NCBI GenBank assembly: GCA_027019405.1
Contig: JALUWO010000078.1
Span: 20,851 to 84,850 of the forward strand
Origin: Candidatus Altimarinota bacterium
GTDB taxonomy: Bacteria > Patescibacteriota > Gracilibacteria > BD1-5 > UBA6164
Length of the DNA stretch: 64,000 nucleotides
Direction: 5' to 3'
The notes beneath the pieces were generated by a model. It saw only the letters and a program-made list of their open reading frames with translations, searched no databases and was not told the origin of the DNA. Positions 22,563 to 31,937 of this stretch are shown piece by piece; positions within the stretch are counted from its first letter, which is position 1, and every line of letters begins with the position of its first letter. Both the position numbers and the translations under genes were made by a program.

Positions 22563-23285
22563 TTGAATAAAATTAATAAAAAAGATATTATAGATTTTTT
22601 AAAAGATTTAATAATTATTGCAGTTGTAGTTTTGATAATTAGAACATTTATTGCTGAACCTTTTCAAATAAGTGGTCAATCAATGTATAAATCATATTAT
22701 GATAAAGATTTTATTATAGTAGATAGATTTTCTTATTTAGATATTCCTTGAATAAAACATTGAGAAGTAAAAAGATGAGATGTTATTGTTTTTAAGCCTC
22801 ATGTAAGTAAAAAAAGAGAGTATTATATAAAAAGAGTTATTTGATTACCTTGAGATAAAATAAAATTTGAAAATTGAGAAGTTTATCTTCAAAAAGAATG
22901 AAAATGACCTTTTCTAAAAATAGATGAGCCATATTTAGATAAAGAAAATAAAGGACATACTTATGTGAGATGAATAGAAAAGGAATTTGATGTTCCAAAA
23001 TGAGAATATTTTGCAATGTGAGATAATAGAAATCATTCTGATGATTCAAGAACTTGTTTTGATATAAGTTGTTCTTATTCTCCAAGAGATAGTTATATTC
23101 CTAAAAAAGATATAGTTTGAAAAGTATTTTTAGATTTATGATATTTTAATATAAAAAAGCTCTCTTTTATTCAACCAAATTTATGAATAGATACTAAACC
23201 TAGATGGTTATCTTCTCCAAGTCATTTTGATTATAAAAATCATTTTATTAATACATCTACAGGAATATTAAATAAAACTAACTAG
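22563..23285 (+). CDS. lepB: Signal peptidase I
   Basis: 240 residues with a TTG start at 22563; no ATG is available before the conserved region. One N-terminal membrane helix (residues 16-31) precedes SGQSMYKS with the nucleophile Ser40, then DVIVFKPH, YIKRVIGLPGD containing the general-base Lys, and MGDNRNHSDDSR (box E). It cleaves Sec signal peptides at the outer face of the membrane, needed by surface proteins such as those encoded at 17575 and 43820. A box D/E insertion with two Cys (TCFDISCSY) is unusual. truB follows 5 bases later. Confidence 0.93.
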
Positions 23286-23290
23286 TGAAT

Positions 23291-24160
23291 ATGAATTGAT
23301 TTTATTTTATAGATAAACCATTAGAATATAGTAGTTTTGATATTGTTAAAATATTAAGAAAAAAACTACAAATAAAGAAAATAGGTCATACTTGAACATT
23401 AGACCCCCTTGCAACAGGGGGGCTTTTAATAGCTGTTTGAAATTATACAAAATTGATACCATATTTGGAGAAAGATACAAAAGAATATGAATTTACTATA
23501 AATTTTGATTGAGAAACAGAATCATTTGATTTATGAACTCAAGTTAATTATTTTTGAGAAGATATAATTTCTAAATTTAAAACAAATGTTGATTTATATA
23601 AAATAAAACAAATTTTAAAAGAAAAATTTACTTGAAAAGTTTCTCAAGTAGCACCTAAAAATAGTGCAAAAAAGATAAATGGTCAAAGAGCATATAATCT
23701 TGCTAGAGCATGAAAAGAATTTGAAATAAAAGCAAATAATGTAGAAATTTTTAATATAGATATTATTGATTATACTTTTCCTAAATTAACTTTAAAAGCA
23801 AAAGTATCTGCATGAACATATATAAGAAGTATAGCTTATGATTTGGCTGTAGAATTATGATTATCAGGTAGTTATGTATCTTTTTTAAGAAGAATTAAAA
23901 TTTGAAATTTAAATATAAAATATGCTCAAAAATTAGATAATTTTGATAAAAATATTAAAATTGATCCTAGAAATATTTTAATATCTGAAAATTTTATTGT
24001 TTTAGATGATAAAATAAAAGAAAAAATTGATAATTGATTAAAAGTTGTTTGAGATTTTGATTATAAAAGAGGAGAAGATTTGTTTGTATTGATTGAAAAT
24101 AATATAACAAATATTATTGAATATGATTGAATTAAGCTTATCCCAAAGAGAAAAATATAA
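23291..24160 (+). CDS. truB: tRNA pseudouridine-55 synthase TruB
   Basis: 289 residues. The start at ATG 23291 is chosen; an in-frame GTG overlaps the lepB stop at 23285. Motif GHTGTLDPLATGGLLIAVG near residues 35-53 contains the catalytic Asp. KEYEFTINFDGETESFD, KVSAGTYIRSIAYDLA and SFLRRIKIGN complete the TruB fold. It makes pseudouridine 55 in the T-arm of most tRNAs. The GC-rich GACCCCCTTGCAACAGGGGGGC stretch is within this conserved motif and is native, not an inserted repeat. Confidence 0.94.
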
Positions 24161-24186
24161 AAAAATAAAAAAAGTATAAAAAAAAT

Positions 24187-24214
24187 TTGCATAATCAATT
24201 TTTTTTTATACAAT
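24187..24214 (+). promoter_or_regulatory. Predicted promoter of tRNA-Lys
   Basis: TTGCAT (24187-24192), a 16-base spacer and TACAAT (24209-24214). The mature tRNA begins 20 bases later, and a small GCTC...GAGC inverted repeat (24216-24230) lies between. Confidence 0.5.
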
Positions 24215-24233
24215 GCTCAAGCATTAGAGCAAT

Positions 24234-24309
24234 GGGTAATTAGCTCAGTTGGTAGAGCAGCGCCCTTTTAAGGCGAAGGTCCTGGGTTCGAGCCCCGGAT
24301 TACCCACCA
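24234..24309 (+). tRNA. tRNA-Lys(UUU), CCA encoded
   Basis: Full cloverleaf: acceptor GGGTAAT pairs with ATTACCC, D arm GCTC/GAGC, anticodon loop CTTTTAA with anticodon TTT, and T arm CTGGG-TTCGAGC-CCCGG. Discriminator A and a genomic CCA follow. The top pair of the anticodon stem is a G-A mismatch. This is by far the most GC- and CpG-rich stretch of the window. Its 3' half is also the end of the decayed minus-strand reading frame at 24268-24552, suggesting an integration site. Confidence 0.95.
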
Positions 24310-24552
24310 TTTAGTGAAATCCAAATTATAAAGAATATCAAAAGGGTGTTTAATGTCTACATTAAGCACTTTTTTGTTGGTCAAAGTTAGGTTCATAACT
24401 ATGCTAAAAAGGGCAGATAGTACTTGTGAACTTTTTTTAGTTTTTACTTCTATATTCAGCTTTTCAAGGGTTTTAATAAAATCTATAGTTTTTTAATTTC
24501 ATTTTTTATGTTGTAGTATTTTTTATAGAGTTTTTTTATAAAAAATATTTGC
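24268..24552 (-). pseudogene. Decayed C-terminal coding remnant, possibly a site-specific recombinase, running into tRNA-Lys
   Basis: Minus-strand reading frame open for 74 codons (24271-24492), ending in a TAA inside the tRNA anticodon region. It reads KTLEKLNIEVKTKKSSQVLS, ...VDIKHPFDILYNLDFTKWW and then through the tRNA 3' half as VIRGSNPGPSP. An upstream piece (YKKYYNIKNEIKKL) continues in another frame after a stop, so the gene is frameshifted. Codons such as GCC, CTG, CCC and CAC are more GC-rich than local genes and TGA-Gly is absent. A helical tail ending at a tRNA is typical of large serine recombinases at their attachment sites; this assignment is inference. No intact gene lies in 24310-24615. 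Confidence 0.5.
24339..24375 (+). terminator. Possible terminator of tRNA-Lys
   Basis: AAGGGTGTTTAATG and CATTAAGCACTTTTTT can pair with G-U pairs around a 4-base loop, ending in a T run 30 bases after the tRNA. It overlaps the minus-strand coding remnant, so the structure may be partly fortuitous. Confidence 0.4.
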
Positions 24553-24598
24553 ATTTATTTTTAGAATAACTATAATTTTATGGGTATTCTAAAAATAA
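24549..24598 (+). promoter_or_regulatory. AbiE promoter with inverted-repeat operator around the -10 box
   Basis: TTGCAT (-35, 24549-24554), a 16-base spacer and TATAAT (-10, 24571-24576). A perfect 14-base inverted repeat has one arm TTATTTTTAGAATA filling the spacer (24555-24568) and the complementary arm at 24585-24598. A repressor bound here would block the promoter. AbiEi antitoxins are known to repress their own operon through inverted repeats, so AbiEi is the likely ligand. Confidence 0.65.
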
Positions 24599-24615
24599 TT
24601 TATAAGCTAATTTAT

Positions 24616-25206
24616 ATGAATATAAAAGAAAAACTAGCTAATTTAGATAGTATTTTTTTGAAAAAACAATTTTTACAAAAAATAATTAAATTATCTTGAA
24701 AAAAGTATGAAATTAATGATTTAATTGAATTATGATATATTTCTGCTATAAAAAAATGAGAGATATATTATAATAATATGTTATGAAAAACTAAAAATCC
24801 ATATTTAATATGATGAGCATATATGGATTTTAAAGATTTTATATTTTGAGGCTTTGATAGATATAATAAAGAATGATTTATAACCCAAGTATCAAATATT
24901 TTTACTATTTATAATTTAAAATATTCTAGAGAGTTAGAAATATTATGATTAAAGTTTAAATTTAAAAAAGTAAAAAAAGAGTTTTTTTATTGAAAATATA
25001 GAAAAATGATAATGTGAAAAAATATTTATTTTATGGAAAAAGAAAGATTGTTTTTAGAATATATTAGAGATTATATAAAATATGATAATTCAAAGTTTAT
25101 TGAAATTTATAAAACATTAAATCAAGAAAAACTAGAAAAATATGCTAAAAAATATCCAATTAAGAGAGTTATTTTAAAATTAAATAAAATTAAAAAATGT
25201 ATTTAA
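24616..25206 (+). CDS. AbiEi-type antitoxin of a type IV toxin-antitoxin pair
   Basis: 196 residues. The role is inferred mainly from its position, overlapping the AbiEii toxin by 10 bases. Sequence shows a small N-terminal basic helical region (KKQFLQKIIKLSGKKYEINDLIELGYISAIKKGEIYY, a winged-helix layout) and a C-terminal helical half resembling AbiEi antitoxins (PYLIGGAYMDFKDFIFGGFDRYN; the Y-x-S/P-x-xY... middle block). AbiEi prevents toxicity and represses the operon. The upstream inverted repeat at 24555-24598 fits autoregulation. It uses TGA for Gly, so it works in this code. Confidence 0.65.
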
Positions 25207-26057
25207 AAAATATAAAGAAATTTTTATGAAAATATGATAATTTATCAAAAACTAAATTTATAAAAATTTTAGGATGGAGTAATAAACTTAATTTTGATGA
25301 CTATAAATTAGAAAAAGATTTTTTACTAACATTAATTTTAATAAAATTTTGAGAAAAATATTCAGATTTGATTTTTAAAGGTTGAACTTGTTTAAATAAA
25401 GTATATTTTCCATATTTTAGATTAAGTGAGGATTTGGATTTTGTTTTAGATGATAGTAGTTTATGAAGAACTGCTAGAAAAACTTTGTTAAAGAAATATG
25501 AAGATGATTTTATAAAAGATTTATGACTTTTAGGATTAAAATTACAAGAGTGAAGAACAAAATATGATGAACATAAACTAGCTATGTTTACTTTTGAATA
25601 TAATTCAATTTTTGATAATAATACTCAAACTATAAAAATAGATATTTCACTAAAAAATGAATTACAATTAAATCCTGTATATTGAGAGATAAAATCTATA
25701 TTTGTTGATAAAATCTTGGAAGAAAATCTTTTCTGAAATCACAAAATAAAAACAATGGATTTAAAAGAAATGCTTGCAGAAAAAATAAGAGCAGCTTTAA
25801 CTAGAAAAGAGCCTGCAATTAGAGATTTATTTGATATTTGGTATGTAAGAAATTTTAGTGATTTTGATTTTGAAGATGAAGAATTTAAAGATTTAGTAAA
25901 TCTAAAATTAAAAGAAGTAAATTATGTTTATACCTTAGAACAAAATTATGAGCTACTAAAGCAACAAATACAAACAGATTTAAAGCCAGTATTAAATGAG
26001 ATTTTTGACTTTGATTTTGATAGTAGTTTTGAGTTTGTTAGAAAGTTTGAGGTGTAA
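25197..26057 (+). CDS. AbiEii-type nucleotidyltransferase toxin
   Basis: 286 residues. The nucleotidyltransferase signature is clear: FKGGTCLNKVYFP with GG at residues 62-63, then RLSEDLDFVL with S77, D79 and D81. KIDISLKNE and DLKEMLAEKIRAALTRKEPAIRDLFDIWYV form the later conserved blocks with the catalytic Lys and Asp. AbiEii toxins modify tRNA acceptor ends or related RNA and stop growth, giving abortive infection. It directly follows and overlaps the AbiEi gene. Confidence 0.88.
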
Positions 26058-26122
26058 ATTATTTGATAATTTATAATTTTAAAGTAATATAAATATATAT
26101 TTTATATAATAAAAATATATTT

Positions 26123-26533
26123 ATGGAATTAAATTTAACTGATAAAAATTTAACATTTGATTTATTAAAAAAATATTTATCTAAAAATTATAATGAAGAA
26201 AATATTTATTTTAATGATAATGATAAAATTGTAAGATTTTATAATATTAATGTTAATATTTTATTAAATGATTTATTTGATGATTTTTCTTGAAATAATA
26301 TAGTTGTTTTCTCTGGTATGTTTATTTTTAATGAATGTAATATTACTATCAATAATTCAATTTGTTCTGAATGGTGATTTATTAAATTTAATCAATGTAA
26401 TATTTTTAATAAAAAAAATATAGAATTATCAACTGATTGAGATGAATGAACTATTATTTTATCAAATTGCAGTTTGAATTGATGAGAACTTAAGGTTTTT
26501 TCTAGATGAAAATGAAATAATGTTATTGTATAA
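26123..26533 (+). CDS. Hypothetical protein in the defence island
   Basis: 136 residues, no family recognised. The first 50 residues are charged and helical; the rest is a run of short Asn/Ile-rich strands (FNECNITINNS, IKFNQCNIFN, TIILSNCSLNGGELKVFS) with regular spacing, suggestive of a small beta-solenoid. There is no signal peptide or membrane helix. It lies between the AbiE pair and the Panacea antitoxin with 65 and 28 base gaps, so its link to either is unclear. Confidence 0.6.
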
Positions 26534-26561
26534 TAATTATAACATATAATATAAGTCAATT

Positions 26562-27053
26562 ATGAATAATAATAAGAAAAAAGAGCTTTTTGAAGCTTTT
26601 TTACTTGAATTGTTAGAATGGTATAAAGAAAAATGATTAGATGTAGATAATAATGATTTAAGTAGGTTAAAAGTTTTAAAACTCTTATTTTTAGGTGTAT
26701 CTAAAAATAAAAAAGCATTAGATATTTTTAATAATTTTCAAGCATGGGCTTTATGACCAGTTGAAAAAGATATATATGATTTAATAAAAAAAGATAAACT
26801 TGATATTGGTATTATTAATAATGTAAATTTGAAGTTAAAAAATAGAAAGAAGAATTTTTCTAAAGATATAAAAGAGCTTGCAAAAGATATAGTAAATACA
26901 TTGAAAGAAAAAAATAATAACTTAATTAAACTATCAGCTTCTACCTTAGTAGATATAACTCACAAATGGAATTCTTGGGAATTGTCTAGGTCTTTTAATA
27001 TGGATAAAATTTCTAAGAAGTTAATTTTAGAAGATGATTGATATTTTAATTAA
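26562..27053 (+). CDS. Panacea-domain (SocA/DUF4065-like) antitoxin
   Basis: 163 residues. The C-terminal signature LVDITHKWNSWE with H134 matches the conserved L-x-x-lTH-x-e-x-pW motif of Panacea (DUF4065) proteins. The middle FNNFQAWALGPVEKDIYDLI is the usual F-x-a-w-x-yGPV-x-x-vy block. Panacea domains are known as versatile antitoxins that neutralise many unrelated toxins encoded next door. The neighbour 11 bases downstream is therefore the predicted toxin. Confidence 0.8.
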
Positions 27054-27064
27054 AAATTAATGTT

Positions 27065-29023
27065 ATGACAGAAAAAGAGCAAAAAGAAAATTTATTTAAC
27101 AAAATATTTAATTTTTTAAAAAGTAAGAAAAATAATAAAAAGGAAGAGTTGAATAATACTAAGAGTAATAAAATTATTGATAATATTATTTCAGAAATAG
27201 ACAAACAAGATACTTTTTCTTTTAATAAAGAAAATTTAGATAAAATCTTAAAAGCTGAAAAATTTATTAAAGAATTATACTTATTTTTATCTGATTATAT
27301 TATAAGTTGAGAATTTTTAGATACTGATGTAAATAAGATATTGTCTAAAATAACAGAATATAGAGATAATTTAAATGAAATTAATGATACTAGTGATGAT
27401 GAATATAATAGTAAAGAATTTTTAAAGTTTGATGATAATTTACAATCTTTATTTCATGATTTAAGGGTATTACAAGATTTAAAAAATGAAATATGATTTA
27501 AAAGAAAAAAAGATATTATTAAGATTTTTAGTAATGATAATATTTGAAATAATAGGACAAGTGAAAGAAAAATATTTATTCTTTTACTTGAGTTAATAAA
27601 TATTCAAATTTCAATATGAGATGATTTAAATAATTCAATATTAGAATTTTTAATACATTTATATGAAAGTGTATTAAAAATTAATAATAAATTACACCAA
27701 AAGTATATTAAATTTATTAAAGATACAATAATTCTAGATTTATTTAAAATATCATTAGTATCATGAAAAAATAAATTTGATTATTATAATGAATGAGAAA
27801 TAAAAACTTTAAATATAGAGAAATATATTAAAGACACTATATATAAAGAATATATAAATGAATTAAGATTTATTAGTTGAAAAAAAACTAATAATAATTT
27901 TATTAAAAAATATATAAGAAATTTTAAAGAAAATAAAATTTCTTCATTGAGCATATATGTATTGCTAAAAAATTACAAAGATATTAATAGGTCAGGAAAG
28001 AAATTGAAAAATATTTATGATTTATTTACTTATGATATTAAAGAGGAAAAAGATGATATAAAATTAAATCAAATTTTTATATGAAATCATTATTTATCAT
28101 ATTTAATAGAAAAATATAATAAAACAGGAGATGAAAAATTAGTTTTTAAAATAGATGAATTTTATAAAGAAATTATAAATTTATCAAAGGAACTTTCAAA
28201 TAAATGATATGAAAATTATTTTAGTTATTATAAATATGCTCATTTTAAAAATATAGAATATAATAAAAAATTTTTATGAAAGATTAAATCTTATAAATAT
28301 CTTAATTGAATTATAGATACTGCAGAAAAAAGTATAGAAAAGGCTATAAAATTATTTAAAGATATTGATTATCATAGTTATTATGAATTTGATAAAAAAG
28401 ATTTTTTTATTAATTATGAATGAGAATATATATATTGTCATAATTTATTTTTATTTCCTTTTGATAGAGATAAAAAGTATAGATTATTAGAAATAGAGCT
28501 TGATAAAGTTAGAGAAAATAAAATAGATATTAAGTATAAGGAAAATTTTTGAAAAATTAGTGAAAGTCTTGAAAAAAATAAATTAGAAGCAATGGCTATA
28601 ATATGAATATTTACTTGAATAGTAGTGTATTCTATTTGAACCATTCAAATTTTTTCTGTCATTGAAGATATATGAAGTGCAATTATGTTTGCTTGAATAT
28701 TTTTATCAGGTTTACTTATTTTAGTTTGAGGAGTATTTTTTAAAGAATGATATGGATTTAAATATAATAAAGGATTACAACTTATTGTATTATCATTAGT
28801 TATTTTATTTTTATCTTTTTTAGGGAAATACTATTTTTCAGAAAATAAGTGAATATTAAATTGAAATAGATGACAATTAATATATTCTAAATTAGAGTGA
28901 AAGATAATAGAATGAGAAAATATTAAAGATTATATTGATGAAAAAATAAAAAAATATGAAAAGATAAATAAAGAATTAAAAGAAAAATTAAATAAGATAG
29001 AAAAATATAATAAAAATAATTAA
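27065..29023 (+). CDS. Membrane protein, candidate toxin of the Panacea pair
   Basis: 652 residues, no recognised domain. Residues 1-505 are charged and helical. Then come two or three membrane helices: MAIIGIFTGIVVYSIGTIQIF and SAIMFAGIFLSGLLILVGGVFF near residues 510-560, and LQLIVLSLVILFLSFLGKYYF near 575-597. A terminal coiled-coil tail (DEKIKKYEKINKELKEKLNKIEKY) follows. Several Panacea-paired toxins are membrane-acting, so this could disrupt the membrane when released. Large size is unusual for such a toxin; a sensor-effector fusion is possible. A terminator follows. Confidence 0.6.
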
Positions 29024-29076
29024 GTTTTATAACTTTTACCTTATAAATAAAAATATAATTAAATCTTTTAAACTAA

Positions 29077-29105
29077 ATAAGAAGCTAGTATTAGCTTCTT
29101 ATTTT
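29077..29105. terminator. Strong hairpin terminator after the Panacea pair
   Basis: AATAAGAAGCTA, loop GTA, then its complement and TTATTTT. Its minus strand also closes the open fragment that ends at 29099. Confidence 0.8.
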
Positions 29106-29252
29106 CATTTATATTTCCAAAAATTTTTATATCTAAAGAAAATTATATCATCAATATAATAATTAGGAAACTTAATAAAAAAAGTTCTCAACTTGCTTGC
29201 TGTGCTCCACCATTGACAATTTAAAAAAGTAGTAATTGATTTAATTAATTAC
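29099..29252 (-). pseudogene. Short orphan open fragment at the right edge of the island
   Basis: Minus-strand reading frame of about 50 codons without start or known domain, reading NCQWWSTASKLRTFF then IKFPNYYIDDIIFFRYKNFW and a TGA-Gly before TAA. The 29160-29220 portion is visibly more GC-rich than its surroundings. It may be the tail of a degraded gene, perhaps of the mobile element whose other remnant abuts tRNA-Lys; this is a guess. Otherwise the gap 29024-29352 holds only the two hairpins. Confidence 0.3.
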
Positions 29253-29262
29253 TACTTTTTTT
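29223..29262. terminator. Bidirectional AT-rich hairpin
   Basis: AAAAAAGTAGTAATT and its complement AATTACTACTTTTTT flank a short loop, with A and T runs on either side. Confidence 0.65.
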
Positions 29263-29352
29263 ATTTTTAGAATTATATGATTAAAAAGATAATATTAAAT
29301 TTTTTAAATTATATATTATTTATATAATAGTTAAGTTATATAATTAAAATAT

Positions 29353-29796
29353 ATGAAGAAAATAATAATATTTATATTGTTACTTACATTGATTTCTTCT
29401 TGTAGTGATAATTTAAAAGATAAAAATAATAATATCTATAATAAAATAAAGATGAAGAATTTTAGTGAACAATTTTTTTGACAAATATGAGTTGAAGATT
29501 TTAAAAAAGAATTGACTGATTCAGATATAACATTAATAGATGTCAGAACTCCATGAGAATTACCTGTATATTGAAAAATAAGAGAAAATCAATTGCTTAT
29601 AAATATAAGTGATCCAAATTTTGTAAATGAGATTTTGAAACTTGATAAAAAGAAAAAATATTTATTATATTGTTGGCATTGAAATAGATCAGAAGTTGCT
29701 AGGCATTTTATGCAACAACAATGATTTTCTTATGTAAAAGATTTGAGATGATGAATAGAAGCTTGGGTTATAAAATGAGAAAAAGTTATAAAATAG
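29353..29796 (+). CDS. Rhodanese-like lipoprotein
   Basis: 147 residues. Residues 1-16 form a lipoprotein signal ending in LISSC, a lipobox with the lipidated Cys16. The rhodanese fold follows: TLIDVRTPGEL (CH2A-like), KKYLLYCWHGNRS with the active-site Cys in a C-x5-S loop, and VKDLRGGIEAW. It probably handles sulfur or redox chemistry on the outer membrane face. It leads a run of oxidative-folding genes (DsbA-like, VKOR). Confidence 0.8.
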
Positions 29797-29867
29797 ATTT
29801 TTTAAATTTGAATAAAAAGTCTTATTTTTTATAATATATACTAATTTTAATTTATAAATTTTATTAT

Positions 29868-30095
29868 ATGAAATATATTGCAATAGTATTAAGAATTTTG
29901 ATAATAATTGTTTGAATAAAACTTATGTCTTTATCTTGATGGAAACCATTAACTCCTCCTTTTTGTAGTTGATTATGATTTATTTTAATTTGATTATATT
30001 TAGCTTTACAAGCTTTATTTGGACCAAGAGCTATGACTTGTCCTTTTATACAATTAAAATGTCCAATGAATAAAGATGGAGTATGTGAAAAATAA
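29868..30095 (+). CDS. Small two-helix membrane protein with Cys-rich tail
   Basis: 75 residues. Two hydrophobic helices (IAIVLRILIIIVGIKLM and FILIGLYLALQALF) precede a tail with PRAMTCPFIQLKCPMNKDGVCEK, holding three Cys, plus one Cys in the loop. No family recognised. Position between the rhodanese lipoprotein and a DsbA-like oxidase suggests a redox or metal-related role; inference only. Confidence 0.65.
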
Positions 30096-30112
30096 TTTTT
30101 AACTTAAAAAAA

Positions 30113-30970
30113 ATGAAAAATTATCAATTTATAACAATTATAGTTTTGATTCTAGTTTGAATAGGTTCAACTCATTATGTGATTTCTAAAGTTCCTGAGA
30201 AAGTTACAGCAAATATGCTTGCTATAGAATATAATAAAGTTGGTTGAATGGAAAATTATATAAAATTAAATAAAATTCAAAAACAACAAATAATTGCTTG
30301 ATTGAAACAATATGAAGCACAAAATTGAACTATAAAAACTAATAATGAAGTTAAACAACAAAATACAGTAGATAATAATATGGCTAAATGAAATATTATA
30401 TCACAAGATACTATTTCAAAAATTGAAGATGGTTCTTATGTTTTATGAAATAAAGATGCTGAAATATCTTGGATTGAGTATAGTGATTTAGAATGTCCTT
30501 ATTGTAAAAGATTACATGAAAGTGGTAGTATAGAAAAAATTTTAAAACAATATAATTGAAAGGTAAATTTTATATATAAGCAATTTCCTTTAAGATTTCA
30601 TCCAAAAGCTCAAATAGAAGCAGAAGCAGCTTTATGTGTTTGAGAATTGGCTTGAGATACTAAATATTATGATTTTATACAAGATGTCTATAAGAATTCT
30701 TTATCAAATGGTAATTCTTATACAAAAGAAATGCTTATAGATTTAGCAGAAAAATTATGAGTAGATAAAAATAAAATGTCTTCTTGTATAAATTCAGGGA
30801 AATATACTGCTGAATCAAAAAGACAATTACAAGAATGAAGTAGTCTATTTGGTATTACTTGAACACCATGAAATGTTTTTATAAATAATAAAACAGGGGA
30901 ATGGAAAAAATTACCTTGAGCATATCCTTATAATTCATTTAAGTCAGTAGTAGATAGTTTATTAAAATAA
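30113..30970 (+). CDS. DsbA-like membrane-anchored thiol oxidoreductase
   Basis: 285 residues. One N-terminal membrane helix (residues 5-22) is followed by a linker of about 90 residues and a thioredoxin-fold domain: WIEYSDLECPYCKRLH with the redox pair C128-P-Y-C131, FIYKQFPLRFHPKA, and a cis-Pro in GITGTPGNVFINN. It introduces disulfides in exported proteins. The VKOR encoded 470 bases downstream would reoxidise it, making a complete disulfide-forming pathway. Family: Thioredoxin_4/DsbA as common in Candidate Phyla Radiation bacteria. Confidence 0.88.
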
Positions 30971-30977
30971 TTAATAG

Positions 30978-31436
30978 ATGATAATCAAAAATTTAATAAA
31001 AGTATTAAAGTCAAAAGTATCATTATTTTGAGTATTTTTTTGAATGCTTTTAATTGCTATACCTACATATTATTTTTTGGATTCTCAGATAATAATATGA
31101 AATAAATGATATACATATTATTATTTTGAAATGAGTTTAGATTTTTTAATAATGCTATTATTTTGAATTTTTCTTTGAGCAACTTTGTATAAAATGACTT
31201 ATTTTAGTACTTGAAAAACTTGAGTATGATTTTTATGATGATTTTTAGGAATTTTAGTTTCTGGTTGTCCTAGTTGTACAATAACATTAGCTTCATATTT
31301 TTGATTGGCTTGAATAGTTTCAGTACTTCCTTTTTGATGAATAGAATTAAAAGTGATTTCAGTTTTGATTTTATTATATGTTTGTTATTCTACACTTAAA
31401 AATTTAGAAGTTTGTAATTTAAAAATAAAAAAATAA
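30978..31436 (+). CDS. Four-helix membrane protein of the disulfide operon
   Basis: 152 residues, about four membrane helices. The most distinctive segment is LVSGCPSCTITLASYFGLAG, a CPSC pair at the start of a helix, followed by LPFGGIELK. No named family. It begins 7 bases after the DsbA-like gene and ends 3 bases before the VKOR gene. The CxxC and the context suggest electron or thiol relay across the membrane. Confidence 0.65.
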
Positions 31437-31439
31437 TTT

Positions 31440-31913
31440 ATGAAGACTATATTAAATAAAGTATTTTCAATACTTGTTGTATTATGATTGATTATAAGTA
31501 GTTATTTAACATATGCTCATTATAATATTGATATAGAAACAGCAAAAAATTTCTGTTCAGTTTGATGAACTTTAAATTTTTTAGAGCAAAATAATCCTAC
31601 TAAAAATAGTTGTGCTTCTGTTTTGCAAAGTGATTATTCTAGTATATTTTGAATTCCTACATCAATACTATGAATTATTTTTTATATTTTTGTTTTAATA
31701 TTTTTTATTTTAAAGAGAATTAAAAAGAATAATTTTTATATAAAAAATATTTTATCAATTTTTATAATTATATGATTTTTAGAATCATTTTACTTTACTT
31801 ATTTACAATTTTTTGTTATTGATTGATTTTGTATATATTGTTTTAGTTCAGCTGTAATTGTTACAATATTATTAATTTTAGATATATATTTTAGATTAGA
31901 GAAAAAGAATTAG
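31440..31913 (+). CDS. Vitamin K epoxide reductase (VKOR) family protein
   Basis: 157 residues with four predicted helices. SCASVLQSDYSSIFGIPTSILG contains the conserved Cys, Ser and the S-x-FG-x-P-x-s-x-xG loop; GFCIYCF gives the catalytic CxxC on the last helices. A first Cys lies in KNFCSVGG. VKOR passes electrons from DsbA-type proteins to quinone. Compared with usual VKOR the loop between the first two Cys is longer (LNFLEQNNPTKN). Confidence 0.88.
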
Positions 31914-31937
31914 TTTATTTTAAACTAATTCTTTTTC
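31901..31937. terminator. Bidirectional terminator between VKOR and def
   Basis: GAAAAAGAATTAGTTTA and its complement form a long stem that includes the end of both convergent genes, with A and T runs outside. Confidence 0.8.

Noticed and set aside
22563..22751. lepB split into several genes by in-frame TGA
   Set aside because: Conserved signal peptidase boxes continue across each TGA, and TGA fits Gly positions, so it is one recoded gene.
23402..23425. GC-rich GACCCCCTTGCAACAGGGG palindrome in truB as another copy of the repeat family
   Set aside because: It encodes the invariant TruB catalytic motif DPLATGG, so it is native sequence with accidental symmetry.
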